From Rhodococcus sp. CH91 (lineage in GTDB: Bacteria; Actinomycetota; Actinomycetes; Mycobacteriales; Mycobacteriaceae): a stretch of 64,000 nucleotides of DNA. Under the pieces are notes generated by a model. The model did no database searches, was not told the DNA's origin, and saw only the letters and a list, made by a program, of their open reading frames with translations. The stretch is from NCBI RefSeq assembly GCF_022554085.1, contig NZ_JAKFYR010000007.1, positions 96,914 to 160,913 of the forward strand, in the 5' to 3' direction. The translations under genes and the position numbers were made by a program. Shown here one piece after another: positions 38,838-46,886 of the stretch (positions are counted from its first letter, which is position 1; each line of letters starts with the position of its first letter).

Positions 38838-38993
38838 GTGGACGTCGTCATCACCTATCTGTGTTTCATCGTCGCCGGAATCGCAGCAGGCGGAACCTGG
38901 TCGATGTGGAAGGCGCGCAACACGCTGTTCGCGGGCGTCCTGCTGGCACTGACCGTGCTCGCAGGCATCGCCGGCATCGTTCGGCTGCTCTGA
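38838..38993 (+). CDS. Small two-helix membrane protein in his operon
   Basis: 51 residues, almost all hydrophobic: one membrane helix at about 5-19, a WSMWKARN loop, and a second at about 29-49. The GTG is 3 bases after the hisB stop, and the next gene starts one base after its stop, so it is clearly embedded in the operon. I do not recognise it. No usual his enzyme has this form. Confidence 0.6.
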   Translation: MDVVITYLCFIVAGIAAGGTWSMWKARNTLFAGVLLALTVLAGIAGIVRLL

Positions 38994-38994
38994 C

Positions 38995-40152
38995 GTGGGG
39001 GAACGGCAAGGACTGTTCGCTGTCCGCGGACTGATTCCCGCATGGTCGACATCCGCCGCGGCCTTCGGCGGTTTCTCGCTGTTGTTGCCGGTCGTGCCCT
39101 GGGCGATCGCCGAGGAGGGCGGCAGCGACACGCTCGCGGGGTCCGTCACGGCGGTGTTCATGTTCACCACCGTCCTCACCCAGCTCGCGATGCCGCGGCT
39201 GCTGCGGGCGTTCGGTCACCGCGCGACCCTCGTGACGGGATGCCTGTTCCTCGGCCCACCCTCGCTGTTGTTCCTCGCATCCATTGCTCCGGCGGCGGTG
39301 CTCGGAACCTCTGCGCTCCGGGGCATCGGCTTCGGCATGATCACCGTCGCCTCCGCGGCGCTGGTCGGTGAACTGGCCCCGTCCCGGCTGCTCGGGCGGG
39401 CCACCGGCATGCTGGGAATCGCGATCGCCGCATCGCAGACCGTCGGACTGCCCGCGGGCCTGGCGATCGCCGAGCGGTTCTCCACCACGCCGGTCTTCGT
39501 CCTCGGTGCTCTCGTCTCGTCCGCCGGGCTCTTCGCGGCGATCCGCCTTCCACGACTGTCGGCCAAGCAGGCACGGAGCGGGCCGAAGGTGCCACCGCTC
39601 GTGATGCTGTTCCCGCTGGCGGCGGTCGGTGCCGGTGCGATCGCCTACGGCGGGCTCACCTCGCTGCTGAGTATCGCGGTCGCCGATCTGCCGGTGGCGG
39701 CCGCCCTGGCCGTGCTGAGTGCGTCCTCGCTGGTCGGCCGGTACGCGGCGGGATCGGTGGCCGACCGGATCGGTGCCGGCAAGATGTTGCCGGTCGGTCT
39801 CGGATCTGCCGCGCTGGCCATGGTTCCCTTCGCGCTCGTCGCCGACGGCAGAGGGGGAGCGGCCCTCCTGATCGGTGCCGCGCTGTGCTTCGGTCTCGGT
39901 TTCGGTGTCGTGCAGAACGAGGCACTGCTCGTGGCCTTCCGCCGAGCCGGGGCAGGGAACGCCGGATCGGCGAGTGCCGCCTGGAACATCGGCTTCGACG
40001 CCGGTACCGGTGCCGGCTCCTTCGCCCTCGGCGCCGTGGCTGCGGCCTCCGGATATCCGACGGCCTTCGCCGTCGCCGCCGTCCTGGTGCCGACCCTGCC
40101 GCTGCTCGCCCGACTGGCCGGCCCGTCGGAACGTCCACGTCCCACCGCATAG
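38995..40152 (+). CDS. MFS transporter within the his operon
   Basis: 385 residues, about 12 membrane helices. Seen: [18 protein letters not shown] in TM1, [13 protein letters not shown] in the first loop, and [20 protein letters not shown] in the second half. The substrate is unknown; its place between hisB and hisH suggests export or import of an amino acid or pathway-linked compound, but this is only positional. GTG 38995 is one base after the small membrane protein. The last codons contain the hisH -10 box. Confidence 0.85.
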   Translation: MGERQGLFAVRGLIPAWSTSAAAFGGFSLLLPVVPWAIAEEGGSDTLAGSVTAVFMFTTVLTQLAMPRLLRAFGHRATLVTGCLFLGPPSLLFLASIAPAAVLGTSALRGIGFGMITVASAALVGELAPSRLLGRATGMLGIAIAASQTVGLPAGLAIAERFSTTPVFVLGALVSSAGLFAAIRLPRLSAKQARSGPKVPPLVMLFPLAAVGAGAIAYGGLTSLLSIAVADLPVAAALAVLSASSLVGRYAAGSVADRIGAGKMLPVGLGSAALAMVPFALVADGRGGAALLIGAALCFGLGFGVVQNEALLVAFRRAGAGNAGSASAAWNIGFDAGTGAGSFALGAVAAASGYPTAFAVAAVLVPTLPLLARLAGPSERPRPTA

Positions 40153-40155
40153 AAT
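40150..40155 (+). promoter_or_regulatory. -10 box of hisH, leaderless start
   Basis: TAGAAT lies 7 bases before the hisH ATG and overlaps the MFS stop codon. No ribosome binding site is present. It would allow hisH to be expressed apart from hisDCB. Confidence 0.55.
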
Positions 40156-40162
40156 CGAGATC

Positions 40163-40798
40163 ATGAGCGCAACCACGGTCGCCGTCCTGGACTACGGCTC
40201 GGGCAATCTGCATTCCGCGACCCGGGCGATCGCCCGTACCGGCGTCCACGTGGAGGTCACTGCGGATCCGAAGATCGCGCTCGCCGCCGACGGGCTCGTC
40301 GTGCCCGGGGTCGGCGCGTTCGACGCGTGCATGAAGGGCCTGCGCGGTGTCGGCGGCGAGAAGATCATCGGAACGCGGCTGGCCGGTGGCCGGCCCGTGC
40401 TCGGTATCTGCGTGGGCATGCAGATCCTGTTCGAACGTGGCGTCGAGCACGGCATCGAGACCGAGGGCTGCGGGGAGTGGCCGGGCACGGTCGAGCGTCT
40501 GGACGCGCCGGTGCTGCCGCACATGGGCTGGAACACCGTCGAAGCCGCCGCCGATTCGGTCCTGTTCGCCGGGATGGACGCCGACACCCGCTTCTACTTC
40601 GTCCACACCTATGCCGCCCGCACGTGGGAGCTCGACGATCCGGAGCGGCTCGCACCGCCGAAGGTGACCTGGGCCGAGCACGGCAGCCGGTTCGTCGCTG
40701 CCGTCGAGAACGGTCCGCTCTCGGCCACCCAGTTCCACCCGGAGAAGTCCGGCGACGCCGGCGCACAGCTGCTGCAGAACTGGGTCAACTCGTTGTGA
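40163..40798 (+). CDS. hisH: Imidazole glycerol phosphate synthase glutaminase subunit HisH
   Basis: Class-I glutamine amidotransferase that feeds ammonia to HisF. 211 residues from ATG 40163. [11 protein letters not shown] at the N-terminus, the nucleophile Cys in [12 protein letters not shown], and the catalytic His-Glu in TQFHPEKSG. In most relatives the next gene is hisA; here a small membrane protein and an 8 kb segment intervene before priA, although the HisF partner is still in the same locus. Confidence 0.96.
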   Translation: MSATTVAVLDYGSGNLHSATRAIARTGVHVEVTADPKIALAADGLVVPGVGAFDACMKGLRGVGGEKIIGTRLAGGRPVLGICVGMQILFERGVEHGIETEGCGEWPGTVERLDAPVLPHMGWNTVEAAADSVLFAGMDADTRFYFVHTYAARTWELDDPERLAPPKVTWAEHGSRFVAAVENGPLSATQFHPEKSGDAGAQLLQNWVNSL

Positions 40799-41049
40799 CA
40801 GCCCCGCGGCGCGGCCGGCCGAGCAAGGAGTTCTCCTTCGGCCGTCACGCGCTGATGTCCGTCGGCGCCGCGACCGTCGTGCTGCTCGTCACCGCGATCG
40901 TCGTGGTGGCGGTCCGGCCGACGCCGGTCGTCGGGCTCGTCATCGCACTCGTCGGCATCGTGGCGGCGGTCGTGGCCATGGGCGTGGTGTCGACGCGATC
41001 GGCCCGCCGCGCCTTCGGTCCCGCCGAGGGCGACCGTCCCGGAACCTGA
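40795..41049 (+). CDS. Small two-helix membrane protein after hisH
   Basis: 84 residues: a basic N-terminus ([14 protein letters not shown]), two membrane helices (about 22-41 and 45-63), and a charged C-terminal tail. The GTG overlaps the hisH stop (GTGA), so it is coupled to hisH. I do not recognise it. Its tail ends 105 bases before the oxygenase gene. Confidence 0.7.
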   Translation: MTAPRRGRPSKEFSFGRHALMSVGAATVVLLVTAIVVVAVRPTPVVGLVIALVGIVAAVVAMGVVSTRSARRAFGPAEGDRPGT

Positions 41050-41153
41050 CGCGCCGAACCGAGCTCGCCCCGCGTGTGCCGTAACGCAGCCGGTACGGAA
41101 TCGGACAAACCGGTTACCTGTAGTTAATCTACGCAACAATATTCGTCATCGAC

Positions 41154-42251
41154 GTGCCCAACGATGAACGAGTGACGAAAGCCAGCCCCACCTCCGCATC
41201 CGTCGTCGACTCCCCGGTCCTCCTCGACGGATACATCCCCCGGATCGACCTGTCGCAAGCCCTCACAGGAGACCCCGAGGCTCGCGCCGCCGTCGGCCGT
41301 GCCCTCGACAAGGCTTGCCGCACCTCGGGGTTCTTCGTGCTCTCCGGTCACGGGATCGACCGTGGCCTCATCGATCGGGTCCTCGATGCCACCCGTCGCT
41401 TCTTCCATGTGCCCCTCGAGCAGCGCCGTCACCTCGCCGCACCTCCCGGCGACGTGACCCTGCGCGGCCTGCGCCTGTTCCACGAGGGCCGCGTCAGCAC
41501 GAAGGGACGCGACGGTGCCAGCGCCGACGGTCTCGCGACCGGCCTCGACTCGCCGCCGGACCTGTGCGAGCTGTTCACCATGAACCGAGCGGGGGAGCCC
41601 GGCGTGGCCGACACCGCCGAACTCGCCGAAGGCGCCGAGGTGTGGACGCGACCCAACCGCTGGCCCGACCTCGCCGGCCTCGAGGACTTCCGCCCGGCCT
41701 GGCTCGAGTACTACGGCGAACTCGAACACCTCGCCCTCGAGGTCATGCGCTTCTTCGCGCTCGGCCTCGAACTCGACGAGCACTACTTCGACGGACTGTT
41801 CGACAACCACCTCACCAACCTGTGCGCCAACTACTACCCGCCCCTCACCACGCCCCCGGTGGAAGGGCAGTTCCGCAAGTTTCCGCACACCGACTCCGGC
41901 ACCCTCACGATCCTGTACCAGGACGAGGAGGGCGGCCTGCAGGTCGTCGACCGGTCCACCGGCGAGTGGGTGGACGTGCCGTTCATCGAGAACTCGTTCG
42001 TCGTGAACATCGGTGACCTCATGGCGATCTGGACCAACAACCGCTGGGTCTCCACCCACCACCGGATCCTGCCCCCGCCGCCGGAGAAGTGGGACCGCGA
42101 ACGCATCTCGATGCCGTTCTTCCACACCCCCAACTGGTCCGCGGTCATCGAGTGCCTGCCCTCGTGCACCGACGCCGTCACCCCACCCGCCCACGAACCG
42201 GTGCACTCCGGTGAGTATCTCGAGTACAAGGTCGTCGGTCTCACCGCCTGA
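41154..42251 (+). CDS. 2-oxoglutarate/Fe(II)-dependent oxygenase (isopenicillin N synthase family)
   Basis: 365 residues. The N-terminal DIOX_N part has SGFFVLSGHGID; the jelly-roll core has the iron triad H245 and D247 (FPHTDSG) and H303 (STHHRIL), plus R317-x-S319 (ERISMPFF) for 2-oxoglutarate. It is complete, so active hydroxylation is expected; the substrate is unknown. GTG 41154 or 41172 may be the start; neither has a strong ribosome site. The ABC importer genes follow, which suggests it modifies the imported compound. Confidence 0.85.
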   Translation: MPNDERVTKASPTSASVVDSPVLLDGYIPRIDLSQALTGDPEARAAVGRALDKACRTSGFFVLSGHGIDRGLIDRVLDATRRFFHVPLEQRRHLAAPPGDVTLRGLRLFHEGRVSTKGRDGASADGLATGLDSPPDLCELFTMNRAGEPGVADTAELAEGAEVWTRPNRWPDLAGLEDFRPAWLEYYGELEHLALEVMRFFALGLELDEHYFDGLFDNHLTNLCANYYPPLTTPPVEGQFRKFPHTDSGTLTILYQDEEGGLQVVDRSTGEWVDVPFIENSFVVNIGDLMAIWTNNRWVSTHHRILPPPPEKWDRERISMPFFHTPNWSAVIECLPSCTDAVTPPAHEPVHSGEYLEYKVVGLTA

Positions 42252-42332
42252 GATGTCCCCGCCCCACCCCCGCCCCACCCCCGTCCCACCGCCGGTCGCC
42301 CCGCCCGGCGGTTCTCCCCAGGAGTCCATCCC

Positions 42333-43418
42333 GTGACGACCATGCCCCGACGTGCGTTCCTTGCCCGCTCCCTCGGCGGACTGATTCTGCTCGGCGCCGG
42401 ATCCACGCTGCTCACCGCCTGCTCCGGCGGCGGCAGCAGCGCCGCCGGCAGCGCGGGATCCGTCGCGTTCCGGCTGTCCTACACCCACTCGGTGTCCTTC
42501 GCCGGCACCTACCTCGCGATAACCGACGGCTTCTACGCCGCTCAGGGCATCGAGCGGGTGGAGCTGATCGAAGGCGGCCCGACCGCGACACCCACACCCC
42601 TCGACGTCGGGGTCGGCAAGGCACTGCTCGGTGTCGCCTCGACACCGGACCAGGTCGCCACCGCCCGGCTCAACGGGGGAGCGGCGGTGAAGATCGTCGG
42701 CGCGCTGTACCAGAAGAACCCGTACGCCGTGACGTCCCTGGCGAGCGCACCGATCCGGACTCCGCAGGATCTCGTCGGCCGCACCATCGGCGTGCAGGCC
42801 GTCAACGAGACCGTGTGGACGGCCTTCCTCGAAGGAGCCGGCATCGATCCGGCATCGGTGACCACCGTGCCCGTCCAGTTCGATCCCTCGCCGCTGACCC
42901 AGGGGGAGGTCGACGGGTGGTTCTCCTTCGTCACCAACGAGCCTGTCACGCTCGCCGCCGCCGGCTACGACGTCGAGACGCTGCTCCTCGCCGACAACGG
43001 CTACCCGCTCGTCGCACAGGTGTACGTCGCCGACGAATCGACCCTGTCGGGAGAGCGGCGTGCCGACCTCGTCAAGTGCCTCACCGCCGAGATCGAAGGA
43101 TGGATCGCGGCGATCACCGACCCCGAACGTGCCGCATCGATCACCGTCGACTCCTACGCCCCCGATCTCGGCCTCGACCTCGCCGTCCAGACAGACATCG
43201 CCCGCATCCAGAACGGCCTGATCGTCGCCGGCGACACCCGCAGCTCCGGCCTGATGACCGTCACCGACGATCTCGTCGCCCAGAACCTCGCGACCCTCGC
43301 CGCTTCCGGCCTCGACATCTCCGCCGACGACCTGTTCGACCTGTCGGTGCTGGCCGAGGTCTACGACGCGCGACCCGACCTCGCGACGGCGCTCGCCGAC
43401 GTCGCGATCGACGGATGA
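42333..43418 (+). CDS. ABC substrate-binding lipoprotein, NMT1/THI5-SsuA type
   Basis: 361 residues. A Tat-like N-terminus (PRRAFLARSLGG) is followed by a hydrophobic segment and the lipobox LTAC. The mature domain (YLAITDGFYAAQGI, then LVGRTIGVQ) is of the NMT1/THI5/SsuA family, which binds thiamin-pyrimidine precursors, riboflavin, nitrate or sulfonates. CAGGAG precedes the GTG at 42333; ATG 42342 is an alternative. The permease start overlaps its stop (ATGA). Confidence 0.88.
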   Translation: MTTMPRRAFLARSLGGLILLGAGSTLLTACSGGGSSAAGSAGSVAFRLSYTHSVSFAGTYLAITDGFYAAQGIERVELIEGGPTATPTPLDVGVGKALLGVASTPDQVATARLNGGAAVKIVGALYQKNPYAVTSLASAPIRTPQDLVGRTIGVQAVNETVWTAFLEGAGIDPASVTTVPVQFDPSPLTQGEVDGWFSFVTNEPVTLAAAGYDVETLLLADNGYPLVAQVYVADESTLSGERRADLVKCLTAEIEGWIAAITDPERAASITVDSYAPDLGLDLAVQTDIARIQNGLIVAGDTRSSGLMTVTDDLVAQNLATLAASGLDISADDLFDLSVLAEVYDARPDLATALADVAIDG

Positions 43419-45046
43419 ACACCGTCGCCGCCGGTCCGGTGACACCGGCGCGTCTCCCGAGCGCGCCACCCGTCCGGCGAGCTATCCGCTTCCGGCCGGA
43501 CCGCCGGCTCGTGTCCGGCGCACTCGGCTTCGCGGGACTGCTGCTCGTGTGGACCCTGCTCGCCGTGGCCCGTCCGGCCCTGATCCCGACCCCGGCCGCC
43601 GTGCTCGGCTCCGTCGTCGACCACGGTGATCTCATCGCGGCGAACACCCTGTCGACCACACGCGTCGCCGCGCTCGGCTGGCTCGCCGGCAACGCGATCG
43701 CGGTGGCGCTCGGGGTGTTCGTGCTCCTCGTGCCGCGACTCGAGGCGTCCGTCCTGAGGCTGGCCGCCGTCGTGTCGTTCCTGCCCGCTCTCGCGATCGG
43801 GCCGGTGCTGTACGTCCTCCTCGACGGCGACACCCCGAAGATTGTGATCTCCGCACTCGGGGTCGTCCTCACCACCGTCGTGGGCACGGTCGTCGGTCTG
43901 CGCGCGGTGAGCCCGACGGTGCTCGACGTCGTGCGCGCGACCGGCGGCGGGCTCGGCGCCGAACTGCGTTTCGCCCGCATCCGCGCCGGCCTGCCGAGCC
44001 TGCTCGCAGGCCTGCGCATCGCCGGCCCCGCGGCCGTTCTGGGCGCGATCATCGGCGAATATCTCGGCGGCTCCGAAGGTCTCGGCCCCGCCATGATGAC
44101 CGCCCAGCAGCAGCTGAACGTGCCGCTGACGTGGGCGCTGGCGCTCGCCGCGACCGCCGTGGCCGGCATCGCCTACGCCGTTCCGGCATCGGTGAACCGG
44201 TGGACCTCACCGTGGGCCGCCACCGTGTCCACCGCCTCGGTCACCTTCGGCCCGGCCGCCCGGACCGTGCCCGGATGGCGACGCCTCCTCGGAGTGGTCG
44301 GGGGACTCGCCGCCGCCGTGACGGTGACCTTCGCGGTGTGGTGGGCGGCCGTCGAGCTGCTGCAACCGAGTCCGATGGTGGCCAAGACACCCGCGGACGT
44401 CGCCGAGTTCCTCGTCACCGGCGACCGCGCCGCGGAACACCGTGCCGTGGTGTTCGACGCGCTCGGGCAGACCCTCTCGTTCGCGGCGGTCGGATACCTC
44501 GCCGGCACCGCCGCGGCATTGCTGCTGGTCGCGGTGCTGGTGCGCTTCCCGGCCCTCGAATACGTGGCGATGCCCCCGGCGATCGTGCTGCAGTCGGTGC
44601 CCCTCGGAGTCTTCACCCCGATCTTCATGATCGTCTTCGGGCGAGGGCTGTTCACGGCCGCGGCGATCTGCGGCGCGGTCACCTTCTTCCCGACGCTCGT
44701 CATGACGCTGGCCGCTGTGCGGGCGGTGCCGAGCAGCGTCACCGACGTGTTCGCCGCGAGCGGCGCGAGCGCGACCCGCACCTTCCTGTGCGCCCAGGTC
44801 CCCGCCGCGTTGCCCGCGCTGCTCGCCGCCGCGCGGATCGCGGTTCCGGCCGCGGTCGTCGGTGCCCTGCTCGTCGAATGGCTCGCCACCGGAACCGGTC
44901 TCGGTTACCTGATGCTGCGCTCGACCACCACCTTCGCCTACGACCAGCTGTGGGCGGCGGTCGTGGTGTGCACCCTGACGATGATCGCCGCCTACACGAT
45001 CGTGACCGCCCTGGAGTCCTGGGTGTTGGCACGGATGGGAGATTGA
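43415..45046 (+). CDS. Fused double ABC permease (SsuC/ThiP-like)
   Basis: 543 residues holding two permease domains in one chain: about 30-265 and 300-540. Each has the EAA-type loop facing the ATPase, seen as [20 protein letters not shown] in the first and [20 protein letters not shown] in the second. Most SsuC-type permeases are single-domain homodimers, so this is a fusion of two copies that have drifted apart. ATG 43415 overlaps the binding-protein stop. The ATPase follows one base after its stop. Confidence 0.9.
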   Translation: MNTVAAGPVTPARLPSAPPVRRAIRFRPDRRLVSGALGFAGLLLVWTLLAVARPALIPTPAAVLGSVVDHGDLIAANTLSTTRVAALGWLAGNAIAVALGVFVLLVPRLEASVLRLAAVVSFLPALAIGPVLYVLLDGDTPKIVISALGVVLTTVVGTVVGLRAVSPTVLDVVRATGGGLGAELRFARIRAGLPSLLAGLRIAGPAAVLGAIIGEYLGGSEGLGPAMMTAQQQLNVPLTWALALAATAVAGIAYAVPASVNRWTSPWAATVSTASVTFGPAARTVPGWRRLLGVVGGLAAAVTVTFAVWWAAVELLQPSPMVAKTPADVAEFLVTGDRAAEHRAVVFDALGQTLSFAAVGYLAGTAAALLLVAVLVRFPALEYVAMPPAIVLQSVPLGVFTPIFMIVFGRGLFTAAAICGAVTFFPTLVMTLAAVRAVPSSVTDVFAASGASATRTFLCAQVPAALPALLAAARIAVPAAVVGALLVEWLATGTGLGYLMLRSTTTFAYDQLWAAVVVCTLTMIAAYTIVTALESWVLARMGD

Positions 45047-45047
45047 C

Positions 45048-45836
45048 ATGCAGAGCACCCCGGGCATCTCCGTCTCGGCGGTCCACAAGTTCTTCGACGG
45101 CCGTACCGGTCCCGTCGAGGCCCTCACCGACATCTCGTTCGACGCCCCGCCCGGTTCGTTCACCGCGGTCGTCGGGCCGTCCGGCTGCGGCAAGTCCACT
45201 CTGCTGCGCATGCTCGCCGGCCTCGACGCCCCCACCGCCGGGAGCGTGAGGGTCGCAGGGGAGGACCCCGACGTCGTGCGCCGCCGTCACGGTGTCGGTA
45301 TCGCCTTCCAGGACCCGGCCCTGTTGCCGTGGCGGTCGGTCGCCGCGAACGTCGCGTTGCCCCTCGCGGCGGCCGGCCGCTCGGACCCCGAGCTCGTCAC
45401 CGAACTCGTCCGGCTCGTCGAGCTCGGTGACTTCGCCGACGCGCGTCCCGCCCACCTCTCGGGCGGTATGCGTCAGCGCGCCTCCATCGCCCGGGCATTG
45501 GTGTCCGAACCGGACATCCTGCTGCTCGACGAGCCGTTCGGTGCGCTCGACGACATGACCCGGCAGAACCTCAACGGGTTGCTGCAGGAGATCTGGACCC
45601 GCCGCGCGACGACGACGCTGCTCATCACGCACTCGATCGAGGAGGCCGTCTTCCTCGCCGACCGGGTGTTGCTGATGTCGGCGCGGCCGGGCCGCATCCG
45701 CGCGGACTTCGAGATCGACCTGCCACGCCCGCGCCTGCCGGAGATCAAGCGCACCCCGCAATTCCATCGCCTGTGCGACGAGATCTCGGACGCGTTGTTC
45801 TCGTCCGACGATCTTCTCGTACCGGCCGTGCCCTGA
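45048..45836 (+). CDS. ABC transporter ATPase of the NMT1/SsuA-type importer
   Basis: 262 residues. Walker [10 protein letters not shown] near residue 43, Q-loop [15 protein letters not shown], signature [15 protein letters not shown], Walker [14 protein letters not shown] and H-loop [14 protein letters not shown]; complete and typical of the SsuB/TauB group. It ends one base before the convergent WYL regulator stop, with no room for a terminator hairpin. Confidence 0.93.
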   Translation: MQSTPGISVSAVHKFFDGRTGPVEALTDISFDAPPGSFTAVVGPSGCGKSTLLRMLAGLDAPTAGSVRVAGEDPDVVRRRHGVGIAFQDPALLPWRSVAANVALPLAAAGRSDPELVTELVRLVELGDFADARPAHLSGGMRQRASIARALVSEPDILLLDEPFGALDDMTRQNLNGLLQEIWTRRATTTLLITHSIEEAVFLADRVLLMSARPGRIRADFEIDLPRPRLPEIKRTPQFHRLCDEISDALFSSDDLLVPAVP

Positions 45837-45837
45837 T

Positions 45838-46824
45838 TCACCTCGCGCCGTCCTCGGAGAGGACGACGGTGTTCTCCGCTGCGTCGCGCAGACGGTCGGC
45901 GAACACCGCGCAGGCTCGGACGACCTCCGGGTCCGCGAGCATCCGGACATCGGCGTCGAGGGTGGCGAGCACCAGGACGAGCCACTGCCACGACTCCACC
46001 GCGAGGTGCACCTCGGTCCGGTCGTCACCCGCCGGGCGGATCTCGGCGTCCTGGTACTTCAGCGCGTCGGCCACCCGGGCGGCCGGGGCCGCCACGTTCA
46101 GGTGCACCGGTGTCCGGCCCTGCCGGAGTCCCCGGCGCAGGTATTCCGTGGCGGACCCGGCGGGAAGCGAGCGGGGCGTGAAACGCCGGCCGGTGCGGAG
46201 CAGGTCCCGCACGCGGTCGAGACGGAAGACCCGCCAGTCCTCGCGGTCGGCGTCCCATCCGAGGAGATACCACCGCAACAGGTGGTGGACCTGCCGGTAC
46301 GGCTCGACCCGGCGAGAGGTCGGCGAGCCCTGCGCGTCGACGTAGTCGAAGGTGAGCGTGTCGCACCGCGCGATCGCCTCCGCCACGGTGCCGAGCAGCT
46401 CTGCCGACACGCTGGGAGCCTGCAGCGCACTCGTCTCCACCGCACTGCGGACGGCCGCGACCCGCGGGCGCAGCCGCGCAGGCAGGAACTGGTCGAGCTT
46501 GCCGTAGGCGCGGGTCGCGGCGTCGTCCAGTCCTCCTTCGGCTGGTCCGGCCGCGGCGAGAGTGCCGAGCCCCAGCAGCACCGCGACGGCCTCGTCGTCG
46601 TCGAGCACCAGCGGCGGCATCGAGCGTCCCGATCCGAGACGGTAGAAACCACCGGGCCCGGAACGGGTTTCGACGGGATATCCGTAGCCGCGCAGACGGT
46701 CGACGTCGCGCCGGAGCGTCCGGCGACTCACCTGCAGCCGCCGGGCCAGCTCGTCCCCGCCGATCGCGCGTCCGGTCTGCAGGATCGACAACAACGCGAG
46801 CATCCGCTCGGTGACGTCCGCCAT
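45838..46824 (-). CDS. WYL-domain transcriptional regulator (YafY type)
   Basis: 328 residues. The N-terminal winged HTH (ELARRLQVSRRTLRRDVDRLRGYGYPVE) is of the HTH_11/DeoR type. The WYL domain has VEPYRQVHHLLRWYLLGWD and the C-terminal extension typical of the family. WYL domains sense nucleotides or nucleic acid ligands. ATG 46824 has GGAGG upstream. It is divergent from the UvrA-like gene with a long inverted repeat between, so it probably controls that gene and itself. Confidence 0.9.
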   Translation of the reverse strand: MADVTERMLALLSILQTGRAIGGDELARRLQVSRRTLRRDVDRLRGYGYPVETRSGPGGFYRLGSGRSMPPLVLDDDEAVAVLLGLGTLAAAGPAEGGLDDAATRAYGKLDQFLPARLRPRVAAVRSAVETSALQAPSVSAELLGTVAEAIARCDTLTFDYVDAQGSPTSRRVEPYRQVHHLLRWYLLGWDADREDWRVFRLDRVRDLLRTGRRFTPRSLPAGSATEYLRRGLRQGRTPVHLNVAAPAARVADALKYQDAEIRPAGDDRTEVHLAVESWQWLVLVLATLDADVRMLADPEVVRACAVFADRLRDAAENTVVLSEDGAR

Positions 46825-46838
46825 GCCGCCATCCTCCC

Positions 46839-46871
46839 ACCGGTTGCGGTCAGGATCCGGCCGCAACCGGT
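46839..46871. promoter_or_regulatory. Inverted repeat between WYL regulator and UvrA-like gene
   Basis: Arms ACCGGTTGCGG and CCGCAACCGGT, 11 bases each, with an 11-base centre. The arm centres are 22 bases apart, about two helical turns, so both lie on the same DNA face. It ends 2 bases before the -10 box TAGCGT (46874-46879) of the UvrA-like gene, 7 bases before its ATG. Confidence 0.75.
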
Positions 46872-46886
46872 CGTAGCGTCGCACTC

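Noticed and set aside
41100-41153. Short repeat GTAG-N5-CTAC upstream of the oxygenase as an operator
   Set aside because: 4-base arms are expected by chance. Some AT-rich promoter-like sequence is present, but I could not choose a single -10 box.
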